The translations under genes and the position numbers were made by a program. Below the pieces are notes generated by a model that was not told the DNA's origin, searched no databases, and saw nothing but the letters and a program-made list of their open reading frames with translations. From the NCBI GenBank assembly GCA_964420285.1, contig CAYQTE010000086.1, positions 1 to 16,762 on the forward strand: a DNA stretch of 16,762 nucleotides. The letters run 5' to 3'. Numbering within the stretch: the first letter of the stretch is position 1; each line of letters begins with the position of its first letter. Source of the stretch: CAYQTE01 sp964420285. GTDB lineage: Bacteria > Planctomycetota > Phycisphaerae > Tepidisphaerales > Tepidisphaeraceae. Positions 6,549-14,963 of the stretch are shown here, in pieces.

Positions 6549-7814
6549 ATGGTATCAGTGCTCAAATACGCGGCCCGGGTGGCGATCGCGGTCTTTCTGT
6601 GCGGCTCGCTTGCCGTCGCACAAGTCGATCTGAACGTCGGCAAGACCCGGCCGCTCAATCCGGAATTGCCGGGGTTGGTGCGCGCCCCGGGACCGCGCTC
6701 GACGCCGGTCACGACCGGCATACCGGCCGTTTATTCCGGCGTCAGCGGACCCGGTCAGCCGGTGGAGGGGACAGGCTACGGCGGCTATCGCACCGGGCGC
6801 GAAGGCGTTATGTACCGCGGGCCCGATCCCAAGGACGGATGGCTGCCATTCGGCAATCGCGCCCTGGGCACGGCCGTCACCGCCGGGCTGCTCCCGCCGC
6901 TTCGGCCCATCTGGGATGTCCACATGCGCGACACCACCATCTGCCTGGCCGACGATGGGTTCTATTACATGACCGGCTCGACCGGCGATAACATCTGGGA
7001 TCTGAATGACGGCGTCGAACTCTACAAATCCAAAGACCTCAAGACCTGGGATTACCTGGGGCTGGTGTGGAGCGTCGATAAAGACGGCACCTGGGAGAAA
7101 CAACTCCGCTACGTCTGGGCGCCGGAGATTCATTTCGTTAATCACACCTTCGTCATCGCCTATTGCATGAACGGCGGCGACGGCGGCGGCACGGGGCTGC
7201 TGGTCAGCAAATCCGGCAAGCCGCAAGGCCCCTATACCAATCCCGTCGCCAGCAACAAACCGCTGACCGGCGGCATTGATGCCACCGTCTTCCAGGATGG
7301 CGACGGCAAAGTCTATTTCACCAACGGCGCCGGCGGCACGCTTCATCTCATGAAGAGCGATCTCTCCGCGTTCGACGGACCGGCGATCAACGTCAAATTC
7401 GTCGCCACCGGCAATTCCGGCGGCCCGACGCGCATCGGCCACGAAGGCGCTTCGCTCTTCAAAGCCAATGGCAGGTATTACCTGGGCGCGGCCGACACGT
7501 ATCAGGGCCGGTATTCCAGCATGTGCTCGATCGCCGACCACATCGAAGGGCCATATACGAACATCCATGAGGCTGTCCCCTGCGGCGCAGGCGGGAATTA
7601 TTTTCACGACAAGGACGGCAACTGGTGGTGTACATATTTCGGCAACGACGACCAATCCCCCTGGCGCGAGAAGCCGGGCATCGTGAAGATCGACTTCCGT
7701 AAGGATGGCACGATATTCGTCGCCGACGAGCAACCCGCCTTCGTGCTTCAAGCCGGGGCGCGGGCGCTCTGGCGAAAGAACGCCGCTACGGCCGCATCCA
7801 CGAGGGCAAATTAG
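6549..7814 (+). CDS. Exported GH43-family glycoside hydrolase, single propeller
   Basis: The 421-residue product has a Sec signal peptide (1-24, ending LAVA before Q25). A shared GP-rich module follows (60-102: VYSGVSGPGQPVEG... GWLPFG), then a five-bladed GH43 propeller (about 118-405). The likely catalytic triad is Asp128 in MRDTTI as base, Asp244 in GGIDATVFQDGDGK as pKa modulator, and Glu299 in HEGASLFKANGRYYL as acid. YYMTGSTGDNIWD and YVWAPEIHF are also typical. GH43 enzymes are alpha-L-arabinofuranosidases, beta-xylosidases or endo-arabinanases; the substrate here cannot be fixed. It is first in the series, with GAGG before the ATG, and the next gene starts immediately after its stop. 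It is paralogous to both halves of the protein at 10924-13359. The tail AATAASTRAN is low complexity. Confidence 0.85.
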   Translation: MVSVLKYAARVAIAVFLCGSLAVAQVDLNVGKTRPLNPELPGLVRAPGPRSTPVTTGIPAVYSGVSGPGQPVEGTGYGGYRTGREGVMYRGPDPKDGWLPFGNRALGTAVTAGLLPPLRPIWDVHMRDTTICLADDGFYYMTGSTGDNIWDLNDGVELYKSKDLKTWDYLGLVWSVDKDGTWEKQLRYVWAPEIHFVNHTFVIAYCMNGGDGGGTGLLVSKSGKPQGPYTNPVASNKPLTGGIDATVFQDGDGKVYFTNGAGGTLHLMKSDLSAFDGPAINVKFVATGNSGGPTRIGHEGASLFKANGRYYLGAADTYQGRYSSMCSIADHIEGPYTNIHEAVPCGAGGNYFHDKDGNWWCTYFGNDDQSPWREKPGIVKIDFRKDGTIFVADEQPAFVLQAGARALWRKNAATAASTRAN

Positions 7815-9404
7815 ATGGCCAGAACCCACGCAACGCTCTGGATTGTTTTTCTGATGTCGCTTGCCAGCGCTGCGGCTTACGGCGGCGCTGGCGGCGGCGC
7901 GCCTCCAGCCACCGCTCCAGCCCGCGATAACTCGGCGTTCATTCTCACGCCGCCCGCCCGGGCCACGCCGCGCATTAACGGGCCATCCATCTTCGGCGTG
8001 CGCGCGAATCATCCCGTCCTCTATCGAATCCCCGCCACCGGCACACGCCCACTTGTCTTCTCCGCCACCAGTCTCCCGGCCGGAGTGATCCTCGACGCCG
8101 CCACCGGCCAACTCAGCGGCTCGGTGGCCAAGGAAGGCACGTACAAAATCGTGCTGCACGCCGCCAACAGCGCCGGCATGGCCGATCGCGCCTTGCGCAT
8201 TGTCGTCGGCGACACCATCGCCCTGACCCCGCCGATGGGTTGGAATTCCTACAACGTCTGGAGCGATCAGATCACACAGGATCGCGCCATCGCTGCCGCC
8301 AAGGCGATGGTCTCAACGGGCCTGATCGATCACGGCTGGACGTACATCAATATGGATGATGGCTGGCAGAACGCCCGCGGCGGCGAGTTCAACGCCCTTC
8401 AGCCCGACCCGCGCAAGTTCACGGACATCGAGGCGATGGTCGACCAGATCCACCAATTGGGCCTCAAAGCGGGCCTCTATTCATCACCGTGGGTGATGAC
8501 CTATGCCGGCCGGCTCGGAAGCAGTGCTGAGAATCCGCAAGGCACCGCCCAGCGTTGGCCGCCGGGTGCGGCGAAGAACAAGAAGCAGCTTCCCTTCGCG
8601 ATCGGCACATACAAGTTTATGACCAATGACGCGCGGCAATTCGCGGCATGGGGATTCGACTATCTCAAGTACGATTGGGGCCCCGTCGAATATCCCGAAA
8701 CAAAGGAAATGTACGACGCTCTCCACGATCAGAATCGCGATATTGTATTCAGCATTTCCAACAATCACGTGCAGAACATGTTCGCCGACATCGCCCATGT
8801 CTCGACCGTCGCCAATGCCTGGCGGACCACGACCGATATCACCGACAACTGGGGCCGGGTCAGCACCGACATTGGCTTCAATCAGGACAAGTGGGCGCCG
8901 TTCGCCCGGCCGGGCCATTACAATGACGCCGACATGCTCGTCGTCGGCGTCGTCGGCTGGGGCACCGGCAAACAGCATCCGAGCAAGCTGACCGTCGACG
9001 AGCAATTCACGCACATATCGCTCTGGGCGATGCTCTCTTCGCCGATGCTTCTGGGCTGCGACATGACACAAATGGACCCATTTACGCTCAGCTTGCTGAC
9101 CAACGACGAGGTGCTGGCCATCGATCAGGATGCTCTGGTGAAGCAGGCCGTTAATGTGTCTCGGCAGGGTCAGCTCGAGGTCTATCGCAAGGAACTGGAG
9201 GATGGATCGCTGGCGGTGGGCCTGTTCAACCGCGGCCCCGCCACGGCGTCGGTAACGGCACAATGGAGCGATTTGAAAGTCGCCGGCAAACAGACCGTCC
9301 GCGATTTATGGCGGCAAAAAGATCTCGGAGTCTACGACCAGAGCTTTAAGGCGGACGTGGCGTCACACGGCGTTGTGCTGGTGCGCGTCATCCCAGCCAA
9401 GTGA
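7815..9404 (+). CDS. Exported GH27-family alpha-galactosidase-like enzyme with N-terminal Ig-like domain
   Basis: The 529-residue product has a Sec signal peptide (about 1-22) and an Ala/Pro-rich spacer. An Ig-like domain of the putative-Ig (He_PIG) type (about 54-132) contains LPAGVILDAATGQLSGSV. The GH27 barrel starts at LTPPMGWNSYN (about 137-147). The predicted nucleophile is Asp287 in YLKYDWG and the acid/base is Asp341 in WRTTTDITDNW; GHYNDADML (367-375) and LTNDEVLAIDQD are further family marks. The C-terminal beta-sandwich ends SHGVVLVRV. GH27 retaining enzymes remove alpha-galactose or beta-L-arabinopyranose from side chains. The usual Cys after KYDW is replaced by Gly. The ATG directly follows the stop of the preceding GH43 gene with no gap, indicating one transcript. 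Substrate specificity is inferred only. Confidence 0.9.
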   Translation: MARTHATLWIVFLMSLASAAAYGGAGGGAPPATAPARDNSAFILTPPARATPRINGPSIFGVRANHPVLYRIPATGTRPLVFSATSLPAGVILDAATGQLSGSVAKEGTYKIVLHAANSAGMADRALRIVVGDTIALTPPMGWNSYNVWSDQITQDRAIAAAKAMVSTGLIDHGWTYINMDDGWQNARGGEFNALQPDPRKFTDIEAMVDQIHQLGLKAGLYSSPWVMTYAGRLGSSAENPQGTAQRWPPGAAKNKKQLPFAIGTYKFMTNDARQFAAWGFDYLKYDWGPVEYPETKEMYDALHDQNRDIVFSISNNHVQNMFADIAHVSTVANAWRTTTDITDNWGRVSTDIGFNQDKWAPFARPGHYNDADMLVVGVVGWGTGKQHPSKLTVDEQFTHISLWAMLSSPMLLGCDMTQMDPFTLSLLTNDEVLAIDQDALVKQAVNVSRQGQLEVYRKELEDGSLAVGLFNRGPATASVTAQWSDLKVAGKQTVRDLWRQKDLGVYDQSFKADVASHGVVLVRVIPAK

Positions 9405-9441
9405 TCGACGCCGCGGCGCTGGCGTGGATCAGAGGAATGCG

Positions 9442-10896
9442 ATGAGACGATTCGTCTGGCTGATGTCGATTGTCATTGCGGCGGCGCTGCCGTGTGTGCG
9501 TGCCGCGGCCGCCAACAGCGACGGCGTCTTCAATGTGCTGGACTATGGTGCCAAGGGTGACGGCACCACCAGCGACACGGCCGCCGTGCAGAAAGCCGTG
9601 GACGTCTGCGCCGCGGCGGGCGGCGGTCAGGTACTCCTGCCGGCCGGCAAGACGTTCCTGACCGGCGTGATCACACTTCACAGTCATCTCGATTTCCACC
9701 TGGCCAGCGGCAGCGTGCTCAAGGGCAGTGCCGATTGGCACGATTACGGTCACGAAGGATCGCTGCTCTTCGCCAAAGACGCGACAAACCTCACCATCTC
9801 GGGCGACGGCACAATCGACGGCAATGACCGCGCACTGTGGCAGAAACTCGCCGACGAGCAGGCGGGTGGCGACGTCAACCGGCCGAATTGGTGGCCGCAG
9901 TCGTTCGTGGGCGATTACTGGCCGTTTGGAAAAACCGATCCGCGCCGCCCTGCCGGGCGGCCGCTGATGATGATCCTCATCGGTTGCAAGCAGCTTCACA
10001 TTCGCGAGTTGACGCTTACCAACGCCCCGAGTTGGACAGTGCATCTTGTGGGCTGCGAGGACGCCCTTATCGACGCCATCAGAATCCGCAATGCTTGGGA
10101 CGTGCCCAACTGCGACGGCATCGACCTCGACCACTGCCGGGACGTGCGCGTGGTCGGTTGCTCCATCGAGTGCGCCGACGACGGCATCGTGATCAAGAAC
10201 ACGCCCAACTTTGCATCGTACGGCGGCAGCGCCCGCATCACCATCACCGGCTGCACGCTGGCGTCGCGCAGCGCAGCGCTGAAGATCGACGAAATCTACA
10301 CCCAGCCAGGCGCCCGCGACATCGTCTTTGCCGACTGCGTGATCTCCCGCAGCAATCGCGGCCTGTGCATCCAAAGCCGTGACGAAGGTGACATCCAAAA
10401 CGTGATCTTCTCGAATATCATCATCGAAACGCGATTCTGGACCGGCAAATGGTGGGGCTCCAGCGAGCCGATCACTGTTTACCTTGCTCCTCGTTCGCCG
10501 CAGACGCAACTTGGGCACGTGCGCAACATCCGGTTCAACAACATCCTGGCCCGCGGCGAGAACGGCGCCTTTCTTTCCGGAACGCCAGGCCACCCGCTGG
10601 AGGACATCGCCCTGGACCACGTGCGGATCGAGATGGCGAAAATCGGCGATGAGAAAGGCGGATTCTACGACCTGCGCCCACAGAACAGTGGCACGGGGCT
10701 CCTACAGATGAAACTCGCCGGCGTATACGCACGCGAAATCGCCGGCCTTTCAATCACCCAGACCAAGGTGATCTGGAATGAAGGGCTTGACGACTATTAC
10801 GGCCTTGGGTTCGACCAGGCCAACGTCAAGAACCTCGACACCGATCATGTGGATTTTCCCGACGCACCGGTCAAGGCGCCGCCGAAGACACCATAA
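9442..10896 (+). CDS. Exported GH28-family (polygalacturonase-like) protein, atypical active site
   Basis: The 484-residue product has a Sec signal peptide (MRRFVWLMSIVIAAALPCVR, cleavage near AAA). It is followed by VLDYGAKGDGTTSDTAAVQK, the opening of right-handed parallel beta-helix hydrolases. The GH28 aspartates are present: NCDGIDLD (Asp225) and CADDGIVIKN (Asp246, Asp247). The GHG histidine motif is missing; at that place the sequence is ASRSAALKIDE (274-284). SRDEGDIQNVIFSNIIIETR marks a GH28 branch common in environmental gene clusters. It should hydrolyse a uronic-acid- or rhamnose-containing polymer or exo-linked residues, but the changed site makes this uncertain. ATG 9442 is chosen over an upstream in-frame ATG at 9373 because of AGAGGA just before it and the signal peptide. 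It lies 37 bases after the GH27 gene. Confidence 0.85.
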   Translation: MRRFVWLMSIVIAAALPCVRAAAANSDGVFNVLDYGAKGDGTTSDTAAVQKAVDVCAAAGGGQVLLPAGKTFLTGVITLHSHLDFHLASGSVLKGSADWHDYGHEGSLLFAKDATNLTISGDGTIDGNDRALWQKLADEQAGGDVNRPNWWPQSFVGDYWPFGKTDPRRPAGRPLMMILIGCKQLHIRELTLTNAPSWTVHLVGCEDALIDAIRIRNAWDVPNCDGIDLDHCRDVRVVGCSIECADDGIVIKNTPNFASYGGSARITITGCTLASRSAALKIDEIYTQPGARDIVFADCVISRSNRGLCIQSRDEGDIQNVIFSNIIIETRFWTGKWWGSSEPITVYLAPRSPQTQLGHVRNIRFNNILARGENGAFLSGTPGHPLEDIALDHVRIEMAKIGDEKGGFYDLRPQNSGTGLLQMKLAGVYAREIAGLSITQTKVIWNEGLDDYYGLGFDQANVKNLDTDHVDFPDAPVKAPPKTP

Positions 10897-10923
10897 ACGG
10901 ATTCTCTCTTTGCAAGGATTTGC

Positions 10924-13359
10924 ATGCGACGCAACCTGACATTCACGCTGGCAGCGATCACCATAATGGCGATGGCTGGCCTTTTGGCCGCGCAAACTGC
11001 GCCTACTGCGCCAGTCGCCGCGCCGCCGCCCTTCACATCCTCCGCGGCCGTCTATTCAGGCGTCAGCGGCCCCGGTAAACCTGTCGTCGGCAACGGCGGC
11101 GGCGGGTATCGTTCGGGGTATGAGGGCCTGATGTACGACGGCCCCAACCCCAAACCCGGCTGGCTGCCGCTGGGGAAATACGTCTGCACCAGTTCGGCCG
11201 TCAAAGCGGGGCTCATACCGCCGCTCAAGCCCATTTGGGATGTCCACCTTCGCGACACGATCATCAACATCGGCGGCGACGGCCTCTATTACATGACCGG
11301 CTCGACGGGCGACAACATCTGGGACCGCAACGACGGAATCGAACTCTATAGTTCCAAAGACCTCCAGCACTGGGATTATCTCGGCCTGGTCTGGAGCTTC
11401 GATAAAGATGCAACCTGGCAGGCGAAATGGGGCACGCTCCACAACAAGCCCGTCCGCGATATCTGGGCGCCGGAAATCCACTACCTGACGCACAAAAAGA
11501 CCTACGTCATCGTCTACAGCCTCGCCAGCGGCGCGGGGACAGGCATCCTCGTCAGCACCACCGGCAAGCCCCAAGGGCCGTACGTCAACCCCTTCAAGCC
11601 GGATGCGCGCATGACCGGCGGCATCGACCCGACGATCTTCGAAGATGACGATGGCAAGGTCTACATGACTTGGGGCCGTGGCGGTCAGATCGCGCAGCTC
11701 AAGGACGACCTGAGTGGATTTGAGATTCCGCCCAAAGACGTGAAAGTCGATAAGTCCGACGCCACCGCCGCCGATGGCTCGACAAATGTGCCCGCCGATC
11801 TGTTATCCAAGCCGGAAGTCGCGATGGAAGGCGCATCCCTTTTCAAGCGCAACGGCAAGTATTATCTCGGCGGGGCCGTGTTCTGGGGCGGCACCGCCAC
11901 CGGCCGGTACGACAGCGTCGTTGCCATCGCCGACAACATCTGGGGACCGTATAAACACTGGCACGAGGCGGTACCCTGCGGCGGCGGCACCAATTATTTC
12001 CAAGACAAGGACGGAAGCTGGTATTGCTGCTATTTCGGCAACGATGAGCAATCCCCCTACCGCGAGAAGCCGGGCCTGGTCCGGATCGACTTCGACAAGA
12101 ACGACAAGATCATCATCGCCGACGAACAGCCGGCCTTTGTGCTCCAGGACGGCACTCACACGCATTGGCGCACAGCGGCAGCCACGGTAACTCCCGCCGC
12201 CCCGGCCACGCGAGCGGCCGTTCCCATTACGCTCCCCACCGCCGACCATCGAGCCGGCCCGCTGTCGGTCGGCGCCCCGCGCGAAGGCGATGTCGTCCCG
12301 CCGCCCGGACCGCGCGATCCGCGACTGGGAATGAGCGGACCAGGCGCCGTGCATACGTCGCGGTGGCTGAATTATCCGCGCCAACTCAAAAACTCGGCTG
12401 TGCTGAACGGGCTCATCCCCGATATCCAACCGCTCATCCCCAACACGCAATTGCGGGACACGATCATCATTCTGGGCGGCGACGGCAATTATTACATGAC
12501 CGGCTCGTCCGGCGACAATATCTGGGACTTCAACACCGGCATCGAACTCTGGAAATCCCCCGACCTCCAGAAGTGGGATTACCTCGGTTTCGTTTGGACG
12601 TTCGACAAGGACGCGACCTGGGAGCGGGATTGGCTCTGGCATCGCAACGCCGTCCGCGCCATCTGGGCTCCGGAAATCCATTACATCAAATCGCTGAAGA
12701 ATTACTTTATCACCATCTCGATGCCGCCCGGAAATCGCGGCATTCTCAAGTCCGCCACCGGCAAACCGCAAGGGCCCTACGTCAACGCCCTGGCCAACGA
12801 CGGGTTTATCCCCAAGGGAATCGACGGCACCCTCTTTGAAGACGACGACGGAAAAGTCTACTTCACCAGCGACGGAGCCGTCACTCTCTACCTCATGAAG
12901 AGCGACATGTCCGGCTTCGACGGACCCGGCCACCATATCACCGTTGAAGGCCACACCGGCAACGCCGCCAGCGAAGGTGCCTGCCTCTTCAAGGCCAATG
13001 GCCGTTATTACATCGGCGGCGCTGCCACTGTCGCCGGCCGATACAGCAGTGTCTGCGCCATCTCGGATAACGTCTTTGGCCCATACCATGACTGGCACGA
13101 AGCCGTCCCATGCTCCGGCGGCACGGATTACTTTCAGGACAAGCAGGGAAAGTGGTGGTGTGCATTCTTCGGCAATGACAACAATGCGCCCTATCGCGAA
13201 GTACCCGGCGCGATCAGGGTCGATTTTGACAGGGCGACGAACCACGTCATCGTCGCCGACGAACAGCCGGCCTTTGTGCTCAAGCCGGGAGTTCCGACAC
13301 ATTGGCGAAAGGCGCCGGCGGCGGCCGCGTCAGCCCCGACGACCAGGAATGCCCCGTAA
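10924..13359 (+). CDS. Exported tandem GH43-GH43 protein
   Basis: The 811-residue product has a Sec signal peptide (1-23, ending LLAA before Q24) and two full GH43 propellers in one chain. Unit 1 (about 42-416) includes the shared module VYSGVSGPGKPVVG... GWLPLG. It has Asp111 (LRDTII), Asp235 (TGGIDPTIFEDDDGK) and Glu302 (MEGASLFKRNGKYYL). A Pro/Ala/Thr-rich linker (about 417-490) leads to unit 2 (about 500-795), with Asp512 (LRDTII), Asp634 (KGIDGTLFEDDDGK) and Glu684 (SEGACLFKANGRYYI). All three catalytic acids are kept in both, so both are probably active. Each unit ends in VADEQPAFVL...HWR like the GH43 protein at 6549. The likely origin is duplication plus fusion. AAGGA lies five bases before the ATG. 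Activity is probably on arabinose or xylose side chains. Confidence 0.88.
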   Translation: MRRNLTFTLAAITIMAMAGLLAAQTAPTAPVAAPPPFTSSAAVYSGVSGPGKPVVGNGGGGYRSGYEGLMYDGPNPKPGWLPLGKYVCTSSAVKAGLIPPLKPIWDVHLRDTIINIGGDGLYYMTGSTGDNIWDRNDGIELYSSKDLQHWDYLGLVWSFDKDATWQAKWGTLHNKPVRDIWAPEIHYLTHKKTYVIVYSLASGAGTGILVSTTGKPQGPYVNPFKPDARMTGGIDPTIFEDDDGKVYMTWGRGGQIAQLKDDLSGFEIPPKDVKVDKSDATAADGSTNVPADLLSKPEVAMEGASLFKRNGKYYLGGAVFWGGTATGRYDSVVAIADNIWGPYKHWHEAVPCGGGTNYFQDKDGSWYCCYFGNDEQSPYREKPGLVRIDFDKNDKIIIADEQPAFVLQDGTHTHWRTAAATVTPAAPATRAAVPITLPTADHRAGPLSVGAPREGDVVPPPGPRDPRLGMSGPGAVHTSRWLNYPRQLKNSAVLNGLIPDIQPLIPNTQLRDTIIILGGDGNYYMTGSSGDNIWDFNTGIELWKSPDLQKWDYLGFVWTFDKDATWERDWLWHRNAVRAIWAPEIHYIKSLKNYFITISMPPGNRGILKSATGKPQGPYVNALANDGFIPKGIDGTLFEDDDGKVYFTSDGAVTLYLMKSDMSGFDGPGHHITVEGHTGNAASEGACLFKANGRYYIGGAATVAGRYSSVCAISDNVFGPYHDWHEAVPCSGGTDYFQDKQGKWWCAFFGNDNNAPYREVPGAIRVDFDRATNHVIVADEQPAFVLKPGVPTHWRKAPAAAASAPTTRNAP

Positions 13360-13390
13360 TTCTGGGTCTCTTCAAATGGAAGGTGTCCCC

Positions 13391-14863
13391 ATGCGATCAT
13401 CAGGAACAGTTGCCAGTCTTTGCTTTGTTCTTCTTGGATTATCCGTCGGCGTCTCGTTTGCGCAGGTGACGGCGCCGCCCGCAACACAGGCCGCCACCAG
13501 GTTCTACGACTGGGCTCAAACCCCGCCGATGGGATGGAATTCCTGGGACAGTTTTGGGGCCGGCGTCTGGCAGGCGGATGTCCTGGCCAATGCCGACTAC
13601 ATGGTCAAGAACCTCAAGCCGCACGGCTGGAATCTGATCACCATCGACATCCAGTGGTATGAGCCGCTGGCCCATACCGACGCCTATCGCCCCAACGCGG
13701 TTCTGGAAACCGACGCCAACGGCCGCCTGCTTCCGGCCCCGAATCGCTTTCCGCTGACCAGGGACACCCGCTCCTTCAAGCCGATCGCCGATGTCCTGCA
13801 CGCCCAAGGGCTGAAGTTCGGCCTGCACCTGCTTCGCGGCATCCCGCGGCAATCCGTCGATCGCGACAACGCCCCCATTCTCGGCACAACGTTCCATGCC
13901 GCCGACATCGCCGACAAGGTCAATGTCTGCCGCTGGAACGGCGACATGTACGGCGTGGATATGTCCAAGCCCGGCGCTCAGGAATACTACGATTCCGTCT
14001 TCGCGCAAATGGCCTCCTGGGATCTGGATTTCGTCAAGGTCGATGACCTTTCCGGCCATGACGCCGAAATCCAGGCGGTTCGCAAGGCGATCGACCACTG
14101 CGGCCGGCCCATCGTCTTCTCGATATCACCCGGCGGCGCGTCCAATGCTCTCGTGGCCGCCAACGCCAACATGTGGCGCATCAGCGGCGATTTCTGGGAC
14201 AACTGGCCCGCCCTCTATCAGCAGTTCACCAACACCAACAACGGAACGCCCTTCCGAGGGCCGGGGCACTGGCCGGATGCCGACATGATCCCCTTCGGCA
14301 ACATCCGCACATGGAACGACAGCGACCACTGGACCAAATTCACCAATGATGAGCACTACACGCTGATGAGCCTCTGGTCGATCGCGCGCTCGCCTCTGAT
14401 TCTCGGCGGCAACCTGCCCAGGAATACGGATTTCGAACTTGCCATGCTCACCAATGACGAGGTCATCGCCGTCAATCAGCACTCGACCAACAACAAGCAG
14501 CTTTCTAACGCCAACGGCCAGATCGCCTGGGTGGCCGACGTGCCTGACTCAAAGGACAAATACGTGGCGATCTTCAACGCGACCCCATTGCCCGCCGCTG
14601 GCGGACGCGGACGGGGCCGCGGTCGAGGCGCTGCTCCGGCAACCGCCGCTGCGGCGGCGCCCGTTCCACCGGCCGCCAGCGGTCCGGCGACAACTCAGCC
14701 GGCCGTTATTTCGGTGGCGCTGTCCGACCTCGGATTCACCGCACCCTGCGCGGTTCGCGATCTCTGGACCCACAAAGACCTGGGCACGGTGAAGGACACG
14801 ATCGCCGCAACGGTTAATTCTCACGGAGCCGTGCTCTATCGCGTCAGTCCGCAGGCGAAATAG
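13391..14863 (+). CDS. Second exported GH27-family alpha-galactosidase-like enzyme
   Basis: The 490-residue product has a Sec signal peptide (1-25, ending VSFAQ). The barrel begins QTPPMGWNSWDSFG (about 43-56). It has a long insertion with GLKFGLHLLRGIPRQSV and NVCRWNGDMYGVDMS, absent from the other GH27 protein. The predicted nucleophile is Asp218 (FVKVDD) and the acid/base is Asp267 (WRISGDFWDNW). GHWPDADM replaces the usual WNDPDM, and LTNDEVIAVNQ follows. The C-terminal beta domain is interrupted by an RG repeat (404-413) and an Ala/Pro/Thr stretch to about 445, then resumes at ISVALSDLGF. The start at 13391 is preferred over ATG 13376 and over longer upstream frames because GGAAGGTG lies just before it and the signal peptide begins there. 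It is too divergent from the first GH27 to be a recent copy. Confidence 0.88.
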   Translation: MRSSGTVASLCFVLLGLSVGVSFAQVTAPPATQAATRFYDWAQTPPMGWNSWDSFGAGVWQADVLANADYMVKNLKPHGWNLITIDIQWYEPLAHTDAYRPNAVLETDANGRLLPAPNRFPLTRDTRSFKPIADVLHAQGLKFGLHLLRGIPRQSVDRDNAPILGTTFHAADIADKVNVCRWNGDMYGVDMSKPGAQEYYDSVFAQMASWDLDFVKVDDLSGHDAEIQAVRKAIDHCGRPIVFSISPGGASNALVAANANMWRISGDFWDNWPALYQQFTNTNNGTPFRGPGHWPDADMIPFGNIRTWNDSDHWTKFTNDEHYTLMSLWSIARSPLILGGNLPRNTDFELAMLTNDEVIAVNQHSTNNKQLSNANGQIAWVADVPDSKDKYVAIFNATPLPAAGGRGRGRGRGAAPATAAAAAPVPPAASGPATTQPAVISVALSDLGFTAPCAVRDLWTHKDLGTVKDTIAATVNSHGAVLYRVSPQAK

Positions 14864-14910
14864 CGCCGCGATCCGAACGAGGCCCGGTGTAATTTGAATT
14901 TGCAGAGGCG

Positions 14911-14938
14911 TTGTACACGGTACAGAACTGATTAGAAT
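14911..14938 (+). promoter_or_regulatory. Candidate internal promoter before the GH29 gene
   Basis: TTGTAC (14911-14916) and TAGAAT (14933-14938) are 16 bases apart. They lie in the longest gap (100 bp) within the hydrolase series, an AT-richer stretch ending in GAATTCCTCGAATT and AGGAG before the ATG. The -10 match is five of six; the -35 match is weak. The GH29 gene may have its own promoter. Confidence 0.3.
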
Positions 14939-14963
14939 TCCTCGAATTAACAGGAGAAGGTCC

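Noticed and set aside
6431..6721. Longer N-terminus for the regulator, starting at 6721
   Set aside because: The extra 97 residues overlap the divergent GH43 gene, its leader and the control region. Conserved sequence begins at the ATG at 6430.
6555..8159. Minus-strand open frame of 534 codons opposite GH43 and GH27
   Set aside because: It is antisense to two well-supported genes, crosses their junction, and its His/Asp/Gly/Val-rich translation matches no family.
9388..10620. Minus-strand open frame of 410 codons opposite GH28
   Set aside because: It is an antisense shadow with no ribosome binding site or family motif.
11803..13302. Minus-strand open frame of 499 codons opposite the tandem GH43
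   Set aside because: It is a shadow of the plus-strand gene. Its internal repetition only mirrors the two GH43 units.
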